Of a stretch of DNA of 64,000 nucleotides, positions 49,388-57,059 are shown piece after piece. Origin of the DNA: F1-20-MAGs119 sp041164425 (GTDB lineage: Bacteria; Actinomycetota; Acidimicrobiia; Acidimicrobiales; Ilumatobacteraceae); the NCBI GenBank assembly GCA_041164425.1, contig JBEAPO010000127.1, forward strand, positions 52,691-116,690, read 5' to 3'. The translations under genes and the position numbers were made by a program. Within the stretch, counting starts at the first letter, position 1. Each line of letters opens with the position of its first letter. The notes under the pieces are model-generated. The model had not been told where the DNA came from. It did not search any database and worked only from the letters and a program-made list of their open reading frames with translations.

Positions 49388-50556
49388 CGATGTTGGGTGA
49401 CCGCCAGCAACTCGCGTACATAGCGTCACAGGCCGCGGACGCACGCGTGAACGTGGAACTCGAGACCGAGGGCATGACCCTCAACATCGGGCCGCAACAC
49501 CCCGCGACACACGGAACACTGCGCATCATCGCGCGCCTCGACGGCGAGCAGGTTGTTTGGGCAGAGCCGTCGTGCGGCTACATGCACCGTGGCTACGAAA
49601 AGCTCACCGAGGTGCGCACCTTCCCGCAGGTCACCGCGTTGGTGAACCGCATCGACTGGTTGGGAAGCTTTGCGAACGAGGTGCCTTTCATCCTCGCCGC
49701 GGAACAGTTGATGGGCATCGAGGCGCCACCGCGCGCGCAGTGGATCCGCACGATTCTCTTCGAACTGTCGCGCATCGCGAACGTGTCGCTCTTCCTCGGC
49801 GACCTCGGTGTGCAATTGGGTGCCATCACCCCGGTGTTCTTCGCTTTCCGCGATCGCGAGTACGTGCTGAATCTCATCGAGGGCGCGACGGGTGGTCGCT
49901 TCCATCCGAACTTCGACCGCATCGGCGGCCTGAAGGATGACCTGCCCGCCGGCTGGATCGATGAGACGCGCGCCGTCATGCGCAAGATGCGCAAGTTCTG
50001 CGACGAGATCGAAGGCCTTCTCTTCGGCAACGAAATCTTCGAGGCGCGTACACGTGGTATCGGCGTCATCCCGCGCGACGTCGCCCTGCAGTACGGCCTT
50101 TCCGGGGCAAACCTCCGCGGCAGCGGCGTCGACTGGGACCTGCGCCGCGACCAGAAACTGCCGATGGCGTGGGACAAGATCGACTGGAAGGTGTGGACGC
50201 ACCCCGACGGCGACTCGTACGCGCGCTGCTGGATCCGCCTGCAGGAAGTTCGTGAGTCCACGTTCATGGTCGAGAAGTTGCTCGATTCCCTGCCGTCAGG
50301 CCCTGTCATGGCCAAGGTGCCACGCATCATCAAGGTGCCCGAAGGCGAAGCCTGGGTGTCGACGGAAAACCCGCTCGGCGAGATGGGCTACTACGTCGTC
50401 TCGAAGGGTGAACTCGGACCGTTCCGCGTGAAGATCCGCTCGGCAAGTTTCAACAACATCTCCATCGTGCCGTGGTTGCTGAAGGGCGTGTACGTGCCCG
50501 ACATCATCACGATCCTCGCGTCGCTCTACTTCATTCTCGGGGACATCGATCGCTGA
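49384..50556 (+). CDS. nuoD2: complex I subunit D, second copy, with Arg69 and Trp92
   Basis: This 390-aa 49-kDa-type subunit has GPQHPATHG with the headgroup His, then HRGYEK at 68-73. Arg69 corresponds to the Arg that NDUFAF7 dimethylates in mitochondrial NDUFS2; NuoD1 has Thr. Twenty residues on, NRIDW gives Arg89 and Trp92, where nearly all complex I enzymes (and NuoD1) have the quinone-binding Tyr. The C-terminus ends SLYFILGDIDR, the usual family end. It overlaps nuoC2 and nuoH2. The changes suggest a different quinone pocket. Confidence 0.95.
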   Translation: MTMLGDRQQLAYIASQAADARVNVELETEGMTLNIGPQHPATHGTLRIIARLDGEQVVWAEPSCGYMHRGYEKLTEVRTFPQVTALVNRIDWLGSFANEVPFILAAEQLMGIEAPPRAQWIRTILFELSRIANVSLFLGDLGVQLGAITPVFFAFRDREYVLNLIEGATGGRFHPNFDRIGGLKDDLPAGWIDETRAVMRKMRKFCDEIEGLLFGNEIFEARTRGIGVIPRDVALQYGLSGANLRGSGVDWDLRRDQKLPMAWDKIDWKVWTHPDGDSYARCWIRLQEVRESTFMVEKLLDSLPSGPVMAKVPRIIKVPEGEAWVSTENPLGEMGYYVVSKGELGPFRVKIRSASFNNISIVPWLLKGVYVPDIITILASLYFILGDIDR

Positions 50557-51608
50557 TGTTGGGCCTGATTGCCAGCATTCCCTACTGGGCGCAGTCGCTG
50601 TTGCGGGTGCTCGGCGGAATCGTCGCCGTGCTTCTCCCCGCGGGAACCATCGTTTACGTCTTCCTCTTCAAGATGATGTCCTTCATGCAGAGCCGACTCG
50701 GACCGATGGAGGCCGGGCCGTTCGGCTCGCTGCAGTTGTTCGCCGAAGTGGGGAAGTGGCTCCAAAAAGAAGACCTCTACCCCGAGCGCGCCGACCGTTT
50801 CATCTTCAAGATCGCGCCGCTCATCGTCCTCTCCAGCACGTTCCTCCTCGTCGCGGTGGTGCCGTTCGGGCCCGATGCATGGTTCACCAACTTCGAGGCG
50901 GGAGTCTTCTACGCGCTCGCCGTCTCGTCGGTCTCGGTTCTCGGCATCCTGATTGCCGGTTGGGCAAGTGCGAACAAGTACTCACTGCTCGGTGGTCTGC
51001 GCGCTGCGGGTCAGTTGATTGCGTACGAACTACCGATGGTGCTCGCCGTCATCGGTGTCGTCATCCAGGCCGGAACGATGAACCTGCAACAGATCGTCGT
51101 TGCGCAGAATGCCGGATCGATCTTCGGCTGGGACGGTCTCGGCAACCCGTACATCCTCACCCAGTTCATCGGTTTCGTGATCTTCATGATCGCGGTTCAG
51201 GCAGAACTCACCCAGGCACCTTTCGACATGCCGATCGCGGAATCGGAACTCGTGTCGGGCTACATGACCGAGTACTCGGGCTTCCGCTTCCTCATTTTCT
51301 TCATCGGTGAGTTTGCGACGGCCGGCGTGTTCGCTCTCATCGCCTCGATCCTCTTCCTTGGAGGTTGGGGCGTCCCGTTCGCGTGGTTTGGCTGGACCAG
51401 CATCGACAGCATCGACAACTGGATGAACGTCGTTGGTCCGCTGATCATGTTCACGAAGATGATGCTCCTCGTCTTCGTCATCATGTGGGTGCGCTTCAGC
51501 TACCCGCGTTTCCGTGAGGACCAACTGCAGCGCTTCGCGTGGAAGGTTCTCATCCCGTTGTCACTCGTCAACATCATGGCGACGTCGGTCTTGAAGGTGG
51601 CGTTCTAA
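50556..51608 (+). CDS. nuoH2: complex I subunit H, second copy
   Basis: This 350-aa membrane subunit has about eight helices. The first cytosolic loop reads SRLGPMEAGPFGSLQLFAEVGKWLQKEDL, in which the usual GPN(R/K) becomes GPME and LAD becomes FAE. The second loop AELTQAPFDMPIAESELVSGYMTEYSG keeps the acidic residues but has TQAPFD in place of NRPPFD. ATG 50556 overlaps the nuoD2 stop by one base. These changes sit at the quinone access channel. Confidence 0.94.
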   Translation: MLGLIASIPYWAQSLLRVLGGIVAVLLPAGTIVYVFLFKMMSFMQSRLGPMEAGPFGSLQLFAEVGKWLQKEDLYPERADRFIFKIAPLIVLSSTFLLVAVVPFGPDAWFTNFEAGVFYALAVSSVSVLGILIAGWASANKYSLLGGLRAAGQLIAYELPMVLAVIGVVIQAGTMNLQQIVVAQNAGSIFGWDGLGNPYILTQFIGFVIFMIAVQAELTQAPFDMPIAESELVSGYMTEYSGFRFLIFFIGEFATAGVFALIASILFLGGWGVPFAWFGWTSIDSIDNWMNVVGPLIMFTKMMLLVFVIMWVRFSYPRFREDQLQRFAWKVLIPLSLVNIMATSVLKVAF

Positions 51609-52099
51609 TGGCGAAGGTCCCCGGCCTACTAAAGGGCCTCGGTGTCACTCTCGGAACGATGGTGGAAACCGTCACCAAGGGTGCGAACACCGTGCAGTAC
51701 CCGCACGAAAAGGAGACGCCGCCCATTCGTGCGCGCGGCGTCATCGCGCTGCACGAGGGCAACTGCACCTCGTGCATGCTGTGCGCGCGGTCCTGCCCCG
51801 ACTGGTGTATTTACATCGAGGGTCACAAGGAACTTGCTCCTCCGCGTCGCGCGGGCGGAAAGCCGCGACAGGTGAACAAGCTCGACCGTTTTGACATCGA
51901 CTACGCGCTGTGCATGTACTGCGGCATCTGTGTCGAAGTGTGTCCGTTCGACGCACTCTTCTGGAGCCCCGAGTACGAGTATTCCGAACCGCGTATCGCC
52001 GACCTCCTCCACGACAAGGCCAAGTTGGGCGAATGGATGGAGACCGTTCCCGAAGCTCCCGAACTCGATGCCGGTGCCGAGAAGAAGGGCAAGAAGTAA
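51608..52099 (+). CDS. nuoI2: complex I subunit I, second copy
   Basis: This 163-aa subunit has two [4Fe-4S] motifs, CTSCMLCARSCPDWC and CMYCGICVEVCP. The first 45 residues include the amphipathic segment LLKGLGVTLGTMVETVTKG. The C-terminus is a short Lys-rich tail. In an enzyme without NuoEFG these clusters would be the entry point for electrons from an unknown donor such as a ferredoxin. ATG overlaps the nuoH2 TAA by one base; nuoJ2 follows directly. Confidence 0.94.
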   Translation: MAKVPGLLKGLGVTLGTMVETVTKGANTVQYPHEKETPPIRARGVIALHEGNCTSCMLCARSCPDWCIYIEGHKELAPPRRAGGKPRQVNKLDRFDIDYALCMYCGICVEVCPFDALFWSPEYEYSEPRIADLLHDKAKLGEWMETVPEAPELDAGAEKKGKK

Positions 52100-52594
52100 A
52101 TGGTTGCCCAGAACATCGCGTTCGGCATCGTCGCCGCGATCATGGTGTGGGGCGCGCTACGCGTCGTCACCGTCAAGAACGTCGTGCACGCCGCGTTGTG
52201 GTTGGTGCTGGTTCTCGCGGGCGCCGCGGCCCAGTACGTCATTCTCGCCGCCGAGTTCGTTGCCATCACCCAGGTGCTCGTCTACATCGGTGCTGTGATG
52301 GTGCTTTTCCTGTTCGGCACAATGCTCACCCGCGCCCGCATCGGTGCCGAGCAAGAACTGAACAACAACTCGTGGTGGCTGGGTGTGCCGTCGGCGGGCA
52401 TTCTGCTCGGCGTCATCACGCTCGCACTCGTCTCGGGTTTCGGCGACGAGGAACTGCCGAAGGATGCCGCGGTCGTAACGACGCAGGAGATTTCCGACCA
52501 GATCTTCGGTCCGTATCTGTTGCCGTTCTGGGCACTGTCGTTCGTGCTGCTCGTGGCCGTCATCGGAGCGATCGTGCTCGCGAGGAAGGACTGA
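52100..52594 (+). CDS. nuoJ2: complex I subunit J, second copy
   Basis: This 164-aa subunit has five predicted helices. The conserved region AAEFVAITQVLVYIGAVMVLFLF contains the flexible helix-3 segment. The periplasmic loop around residues 110-135 (GFGDEELPKDAAVVTTQEI) is acidic. Its ATG follows the nuoI2 stop immediately and nuoK2 starts 3 nt after it, so it is tightly coupled to its neighbours. Confidence 0.92.
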   Translation: MVAQNIAFGIVAAIMVWGALRVVTVKNVVHAALWLVLVLAGAAAQYVILAAEFVAITQVLVYIGAVMVLFLFGTMLTRARIGAEQELNNNSWWLGVPSAGILLGVITLALVSGFGDEELPKDAAVVTTQEISDQIFGPYLLPFWALSFVLLVAVIGAIVLARKD

Positions 52595-52597
52595 CAC

Positions 52598-52897
52598 ATG
52601 CTCGTCAACCAATTCCTCATCCTCGCCGCAGTTCTGTTCTGCATCGGTGTCTATGGCGTGATCGCGCGCCGGAATGCAGTCATGGTCCTCATGTCGATCG
52701 AATTGATTCTCAACTCGGTCAACCTGAATCTCATCGCGTTTGCATTGCGCAACGGCAGCGTCGACGGACACATCTTCGCGCTGTACATCATCGCTGTGGC
52801 CGCGGCTGAGGTCGGCGTCGGCCTCGCGCTCGTGCTGCTCGTCTATCGCAACCGCAAGTCGATCGGCCTCGAAGAGCTGTCGGAGATGAAGGGCTGA
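52598..52897 (+). CDS. nuoK2: complex I subunit K, second copy
   Basis: This 99-aa subunit has three helices with the two functional Glu in MVLMSIELILNSVNLNLIAF and IIAVAAAEVGVGLALVLLVY. The tail NRKSIGLEELSEMKG resembles the NuoK1 tail. The 2-nt gap to nuoL2 and absence of a promoter support one operon. Confidence 0.94.
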   Translation: MLVNQFLILAAVLFCIGVYGVIARRNAVMVLMSIELILNSVNLNLIAFALRNGSVDGHIFALYIIAVAAAEVGVGLALVLLVYRNRKSIGLEELSEMKG

Positions 52898-52899
52898 TC

Positions 52900-55482
52900 A
52901 TGTTCGCTGCCTCTGAAGCCGCTGCCGAAACCGCCGCCGTCGCCTTGAAGTCGGGCTGGTTCCTCGAGAACGCCTGGATCATCCCGATCATCCCAGCCGT
53001 CGCGTTCGCGCTGATCATCTTCTTCGGCAAGAAGTTGCCAATGAAGGGCAGCGAACTCGGTGTGCTGTCGATGGTCGCCACGCTGGTCCTGGCGGGTGGC
53101 GCCGCGTTCCAGTGGATCGACCGCGTCAACTCGGCCTCCGAGGGCCAGTACATCGAACCCGTCATTCGCAGTTGGAACTGGTGGCAGAGCGGCGGATTCG
53201 ACCTCTCGATCGGCCAGCACATGGACGGCCTGTCGCTGACGGTTCTCGTTGTCGTGGCGTTCATTTCGACCCTCGTACAGATCTACTCGCTCGAGTACCT
53301 GCGCGGCGACCGCCGCTACACGCACTTCTTCGCGTCGTTGACACTCTTCTCCGCGGGCATGATGAACATGGTCATCGCCGACAACATGATCCAGCTGATC
53401 CTCGGCTGGGAAATCATGGGCCTCTGCTCGTTCATGCTGATCGGTCACTGGTGGGAGGACAAGGCGAACAGCCGCGCAGCACTGAAGGCGTTCTTCACCA
53501 CCCGCACCGGCGACATCGGCCTGCTGGTCGGCACGAGCATCCTCTTCTTCAGCGCGAACTCGTGGACCCAAGAGCACCTCGGCGTTTCCGGCTTCAGCAT
53601 CCGAGGCCTGTCGGCGTGGGCGCTCAGCGGCAGCCCCGGCAGCGTGGCAATCACGGCCGGCGCATTCGCCCTCTTCGTTGCGTGCATCGGAAAGTCGGGT
53701 CAGTTCCCACTGCACACGTGGCTGCCCGATGCCATGGCCGGTCCGACCCCCGTCAGCTCGCTCCTTCACTCCTCGACGATGGTCGTGGCCGGCGTCTTCC
53801 TTGTCGCGCGCCTCTTCCCCGTGTTCTACGAGGGAATGAACATCTACGGCTCGTCGATGAACTTCATCACGTTGATCGGCGGCATCACGATCATCATTGC
53901 GGCGTTGCTCGCCTTCGTTCAGGACGACATCAAGAAGGTGTTGGCGTACTCCACCGTGTCGCAGCTCGGGTACATGATGATGGGTCTCGGTGCGGGCGCG
54001 TGGTTGCCGGCCGTGTTCCACATCTTCACCCACGCGTTCTTCAAGGCATGTCTCTTCCTCGCCGCGGGTTCGGTCAGTCACAGTGGCTCGCACCACTCGT
54101 TCGACATGAAGAAGGACATGGGCGGCCTGCGCAAGTACATGCCGATCACCTTCGTCACCTGGGTCATCTCGACCCTCGCACTGTGCGGCGTGTTCCCACT
54201 GTCGGGCTTCTTCTCGAAAGACGAGATCATCGACAACGTCGGCTACGCGGGTTACGACATCTTCATGATCGTCGGCCTCGTCGGTGCCTTCATGACTGCG
54301 GCGTACATGACGCGTGCGACGTACCTCACCTTCTTTGGCGAACCGCGTGGCGCAGCCGCCGGTGAACACCACGAAGAAGCCGGCCATGATGATCACGGCC
54401 ATGACGCGCACGCGGCAGGCCATGGGCACGGCCATGACGCGCACGCGGCAGGCCATCACGATGATCACGGCCACGGCCATGATGATCACGGTTCGCATGG
54501 TCCGCACGAGTCGAATGCTTTCATCACGGTTCCGCTCGTCATCCTCGCGACGTTGGCAATCGGCGCCGGTCTCTTGAACGCGACTCCCTTCGGTGAGAAG
54601 TGGGAGAACATGAAGAAGTGGATCGAGCCGCGACCCGTCGTCGTCGGCGACGTCGACCATGCGTCCGTTGGCGAGGTGCGCGGATTCCGCACGGCCGACA
54701 CACTTCCCGCAACTCAAGATTCGGCTGTCAGTGAAGAGACTGTCCTCACCGAAGAGACCGCCGTGGCAATGGAAGAAGGCGTCTCACCCGAGGCGAAGGC
54801 CGCACCTGCTCCGTTGATGGCGACTGCCGCACCCGCCGCCGGTGGTGAAGAAGGTGGCGAAGAAGCCATCGCATACGCCGCCGAAGACGGTCACTCGGCC
54901 GAGGCGGGCGGTTACGACTCGCACGGTTCCGACTGTGGCAAGAAGACTCCCGAAGCCGGTGTCTGTTACGCGCCGTACGTGAAGCACGCGCCGTTCAAGT
55001 GGGCGAAGGCCGCGCTGTCGATGGCAATCGTGTTCGCGGGCCTCATCCTCAGTTGGCTGGTCAGCGTTCAGCTGTACACCCGCAAGCGCGGGTTCTTCGT
55101 TGGTCTCACGCAGAAGAACAAGTTGCTCGCGGCCGGCCACGCGTTCCTGGTGAACAAGTACTACCTCGATCACCTCTACGAGAAGATCATCGTCCGGGGA
55201 ATCGCCCATCCGATCGCGAAGGGCGCGTACTGGATCAACCAAAACATCCTCGACGGCATCATCAACGGCACCGGTATCGGAGCCAAGGGTGTTGCTCGTT
55301 GGGTCTACCGCAACGTCGATCAGCGAGTGGTCGATGGCGCGGTGAACGGTTCCGGAGCAGTCGCCCGCGGTGCGGGTGGCGCTTTGCGCCCCGTTCAGTC
55401 AGGAAAAGTCAACCAATACGGGGCTCTGCTCTTTGCTGCTGCAGCAGTGGCCGGCCTCGTCCTAATCATCATCAACACCTGA
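52900..55482 (+). CDS. nuoL2: complex I subunit L, second copy, with long His-rich insert
   Basis: This 860-aa antiporter-like pump is about 220 residues longer than NuoL1. The core is intact: the Glu in LILGWEIMGLCSFMLIGHWW, CIGKSGQFPLHTWLPDAMAGPTPVSSL, DDIKKVLAYSTVSQLGYMMMG. After about helix 14 there is a His/Asp/Gly-rich stretch (about residues 487-540, repeating HGHDAHAAG) encoded by a 33-bp tandem duplication, one more helix, then an acidic Ala-rich linker (about 585-685) with two Cys (SDCGKKTPEAGVCY) before the final helices. The inserted parts look cytoplasmic or surface-exposed, with possible metal binding; their role is unknown. Confidence 0.93.
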   Translation: MFAASEAAAETAAVALKSGWFLENAWIIPIIPAVAFALIIFFGKKLPMKGSELGVLSMVATLVLAGGAAFQWIDRVNSASEGQYIEPVIRSWNWWQSGGFDLSIGQHMDGLSLTVLVVVAFISTLVQIYSLEYLRGDRRYTHFFASLTLFSAGMMNMVIADNMIQLILGWEIMGLCSFMLIGHWWEDKANSRAALKAFFTTRTGDIGLLVGTSILFFSANSWTQEHLGVSGFSIRGLSAWALSGSPGSVAITAGAFALFVACIGKSGQFPLHTWLPDAMAGPTPVSSLLHSSTMVVAGVFLVARLFPVFYEGMNIYGSSMNFITLIGGITIIIAALLAFVQDDIKKVLAYSTVSQLGYMMMGLGAGAWLPAVFHIFTHAFFKACLFLAAGSVSHSGSHHSFDMKKDMGGLRKYMPITFVTWVISTLALCGVFPLSGFFSKDEIIDNVGYAGYDIFMIVGLVGAFMTAAYMTRATYLTFFGEPRGAAAGEHHEEAGHDDHGHDAHAAGHGHGHDAHAAGHHDDHGHGHDDHGSHGPHESNAFITVPLVILATLAIGAGLLNATPFGEKWENMKKWIEPRPVVVGDVDHASVGEVRGFRTADTLPATQDSAVSEETVLTEETAVAMEEGVSPEAKAAPAPLMATAAPAAGGEEGGEEAIAYAAEDGHSAEAGGYDSHGSDCGKKTPEAGVCYAPYVKHAPFKWAKAALSMAIVFAGLILSWLVSVQLYTRKRGFFVGLTQKNKLLAAGHAFLVNKYYLDHLYEKIIVRGIAHPIAKGAYWINQNILDGIINGTGIGAKGVARWVYRNVDQRVVDGAVNGSGAVARGAGGALRPVQSGKVNQYGALLFAAAAVAGLVLIIINT
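54394..54456 (+). repeat. 33-bp-period direct repeat inside nuoL2
   Basis: A 30-bp unit is present twice without mismatch, at 54394-54423 and 54427-54456. It encodes repeated His/Ala/Gly/Asp residues (HGHDAHAAGH). Related shorter pieces flank it at about 54382 and 54476. Confidence 0.85.
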
Positions 55483-55495
55483 GGAGCAATTCGGC

Positions 55496-57055
55496 ATGGA
55501 CCAACTCCGTGACGCCAACTGGGTGCTCAGCGTCGGCACCTTCCTACCGCTAGCCGGTGTGCTGGTGATGCTGTTCATCCCCAAGGCAGAGGAACAGTTG
55601 AACAAAGCGGTCGCGCTGCTGACAGCACTCGCGACGCTCGCGGTCGGCGTCTACACGCTGACGCAGTTCGACTACGACCAGGCCGGCAAGATGCAGTTCG
55701 TCGCCGAGACGAACTGGATCTCGGTGATCAAGAGCACGTATTACATCGGCGTCGACGGCATCAGCCTGCCGCTGTACTTCTTGTCGATGGTGATCACGGT
55801 GCTCGTGATGATCTACAGCTGGAACCACATCCCATCACCCGGGAACCCGAAGGCATTCCTGATGCTGATGTTGGTCCTGCAGACGGGCATGGCGGGAACC
55901 TTCATCGCCCAAGATCTCATCCTCTTCTTCGTGTTCTTCGAACTCGTGCTGTTGCCGATGTACTTCATGATCGGTGTCTGGGGTGGAGAGAACCGCCAAT
56001 ACGCATCGCTCAAGTTCTTCCTCTACACGATGTTCGGCTCGGCACTCATGTTGGTGGCATTCCTCGCCTTGTTCTTCAAGACCGGCGCCGAGAGCTTCGC
56101 GATTCCGTATCTCGTCGAGAACGGCGCGGCAATCGCGAAGAACACGCAGGTCTGGATCTTCGCCGGAATGTTCGTCGGCTTCGCCGTCAAGGTGCCGATG
56201 TTCCCCTTCCACACCTGGTTGCCCGATGCTCACACGCAGGCACCGACCCAAGGTTCGGTCATCCTTGCCGCGATCCTGCTGAAGCTCGGTACGTACGGCT
56301 TCATGCGCATCGCGATTCCGATTCTCCCCGACGCCGCCGTCGAGTGGGCGCCGTGGATCGGGCTCCTCGCAGTCATTGGCATCATCTACGGCGCACTCGG
56401 ATGCCTCGCGCAGTCCGACATGAAGCGCCTCATTGCTTTCTCGTCGGTGGCGCACATGGGCTTCGTGATGCTGGGTATCTCGACACTCACGTCGTTCGGT
56501 ATGAACGCGGCCGTGTTCGGCATGGTCGCCCACGGGCTCATCACCGGCATGCTGTTCTTCATCGCGGGCAGCGTGAAAGAGCGCTACCACACCCTCGAGA
56601 TCGCGCGCCTCAGCGGCATGTTGAAGCAGGTACCGAAGTTGGGGTGGATCCTCGGCTTCTGCGCAATGGCCTCGCTCGGTCTTCCCGGTCTCGCCGGATT
56701 CTGGGGTGAATTCCCCGCGATTCTCTCGGCCTACAACCCGGCCGACGGACTGTCGGAAGAGATCTTCCGCGTTTACATGGTCATCGCCGCACTCGGCACG
56801 GTGTTCGCTGCCGCTTACCTGTTGTGGCTCTACCAGCGCACCGCCTTCGGTGAACCGAACCCCGAGTTCACCAGCCACGGGCACGGACACGGCCACGATG
56901 ACGACCACGACGAGATCCACGACGTGAACGCTTTCGAGTGGGCCGCTTGGACGCCATTGCTCATTGCCATCGTGCTGTTCGGTGTGATGCCGAACCTCAT
57001 GTTCAAGATCATCGACCCGGCGGTCGCCACGATCGTCTCCGGATTCGGAGGCTGA
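55496..57055 (+). CDS. nuoM2: complex I subunit M, second copy
   Basis: This 519-aa antiporter-like pump has the Glu in FFVFFELVLLPMYFMIGVWG, GVDGISLPLYFLSMVITV, KVPMFPFHTWLPDAHTQAPTQGSV and SDMKRLIAFSSVAHMGFVMLG. Near the end, a His-rich loop (SHGHGHGHDDDHDEIHD, about residues 460-476) precedes the last helix, echoing the His-rich insert of NuoL2. It starts 13 nt after nuoL2 with GAGGAG upstream. Confidence 0.94.
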   Translation: MDQLRDANWVLSVGTFLPLAGVLVMLFIPKAEEQLNKAVALLTALATLAVGVYTLTQFDYDQAGKMQFVAETNWISVIKSTYYIGVDGISLPLYFLSMVITVLVMIYSWNHIPSPGNPKAFLMLMLVLQTGMAGTFIAQDLILFFVFFELVLLPMYFMIGVWGGENRQYASLKFFLYTMFGSALMLVAFLALFFKTGAESFAIPYLVENGAAIAKNTQVWIFAGMFVGFAVKVPMFPFHTWLPDAHTQAPTQGSVILAAILLKLGTYGFMRIAIPILPDAAVEWAPWIGLLAVIGIIYGALGCLAQSDMKRLIAFSSVAHMGFVMLGISTLTSFGMNAAVFGMVAHGLITGMLFFIAGSVKERYHTLEIARLSGMLKQVPKLGWILGFCAMASLGLPGLAGFWGEFPAILSAYNPADGLSEEIFRVYMVIAALGTVFAAAYLLWLYQRTAFGEPNPEFTSHGHGHGHDDDHDEIHDVNAFEWAAWTPLLIAIVLFGVMPNLMFKIIDPAVATIVSGFGG

Positions 57056-57059
57056 ACCA

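Noticed and set aside
54394..54491. CRISPR-like array at the nuoL2 repeats
   Set aside because: The units are coding, in frame, of 33-bp period with no variable spacers. They encode a His-rich loop.
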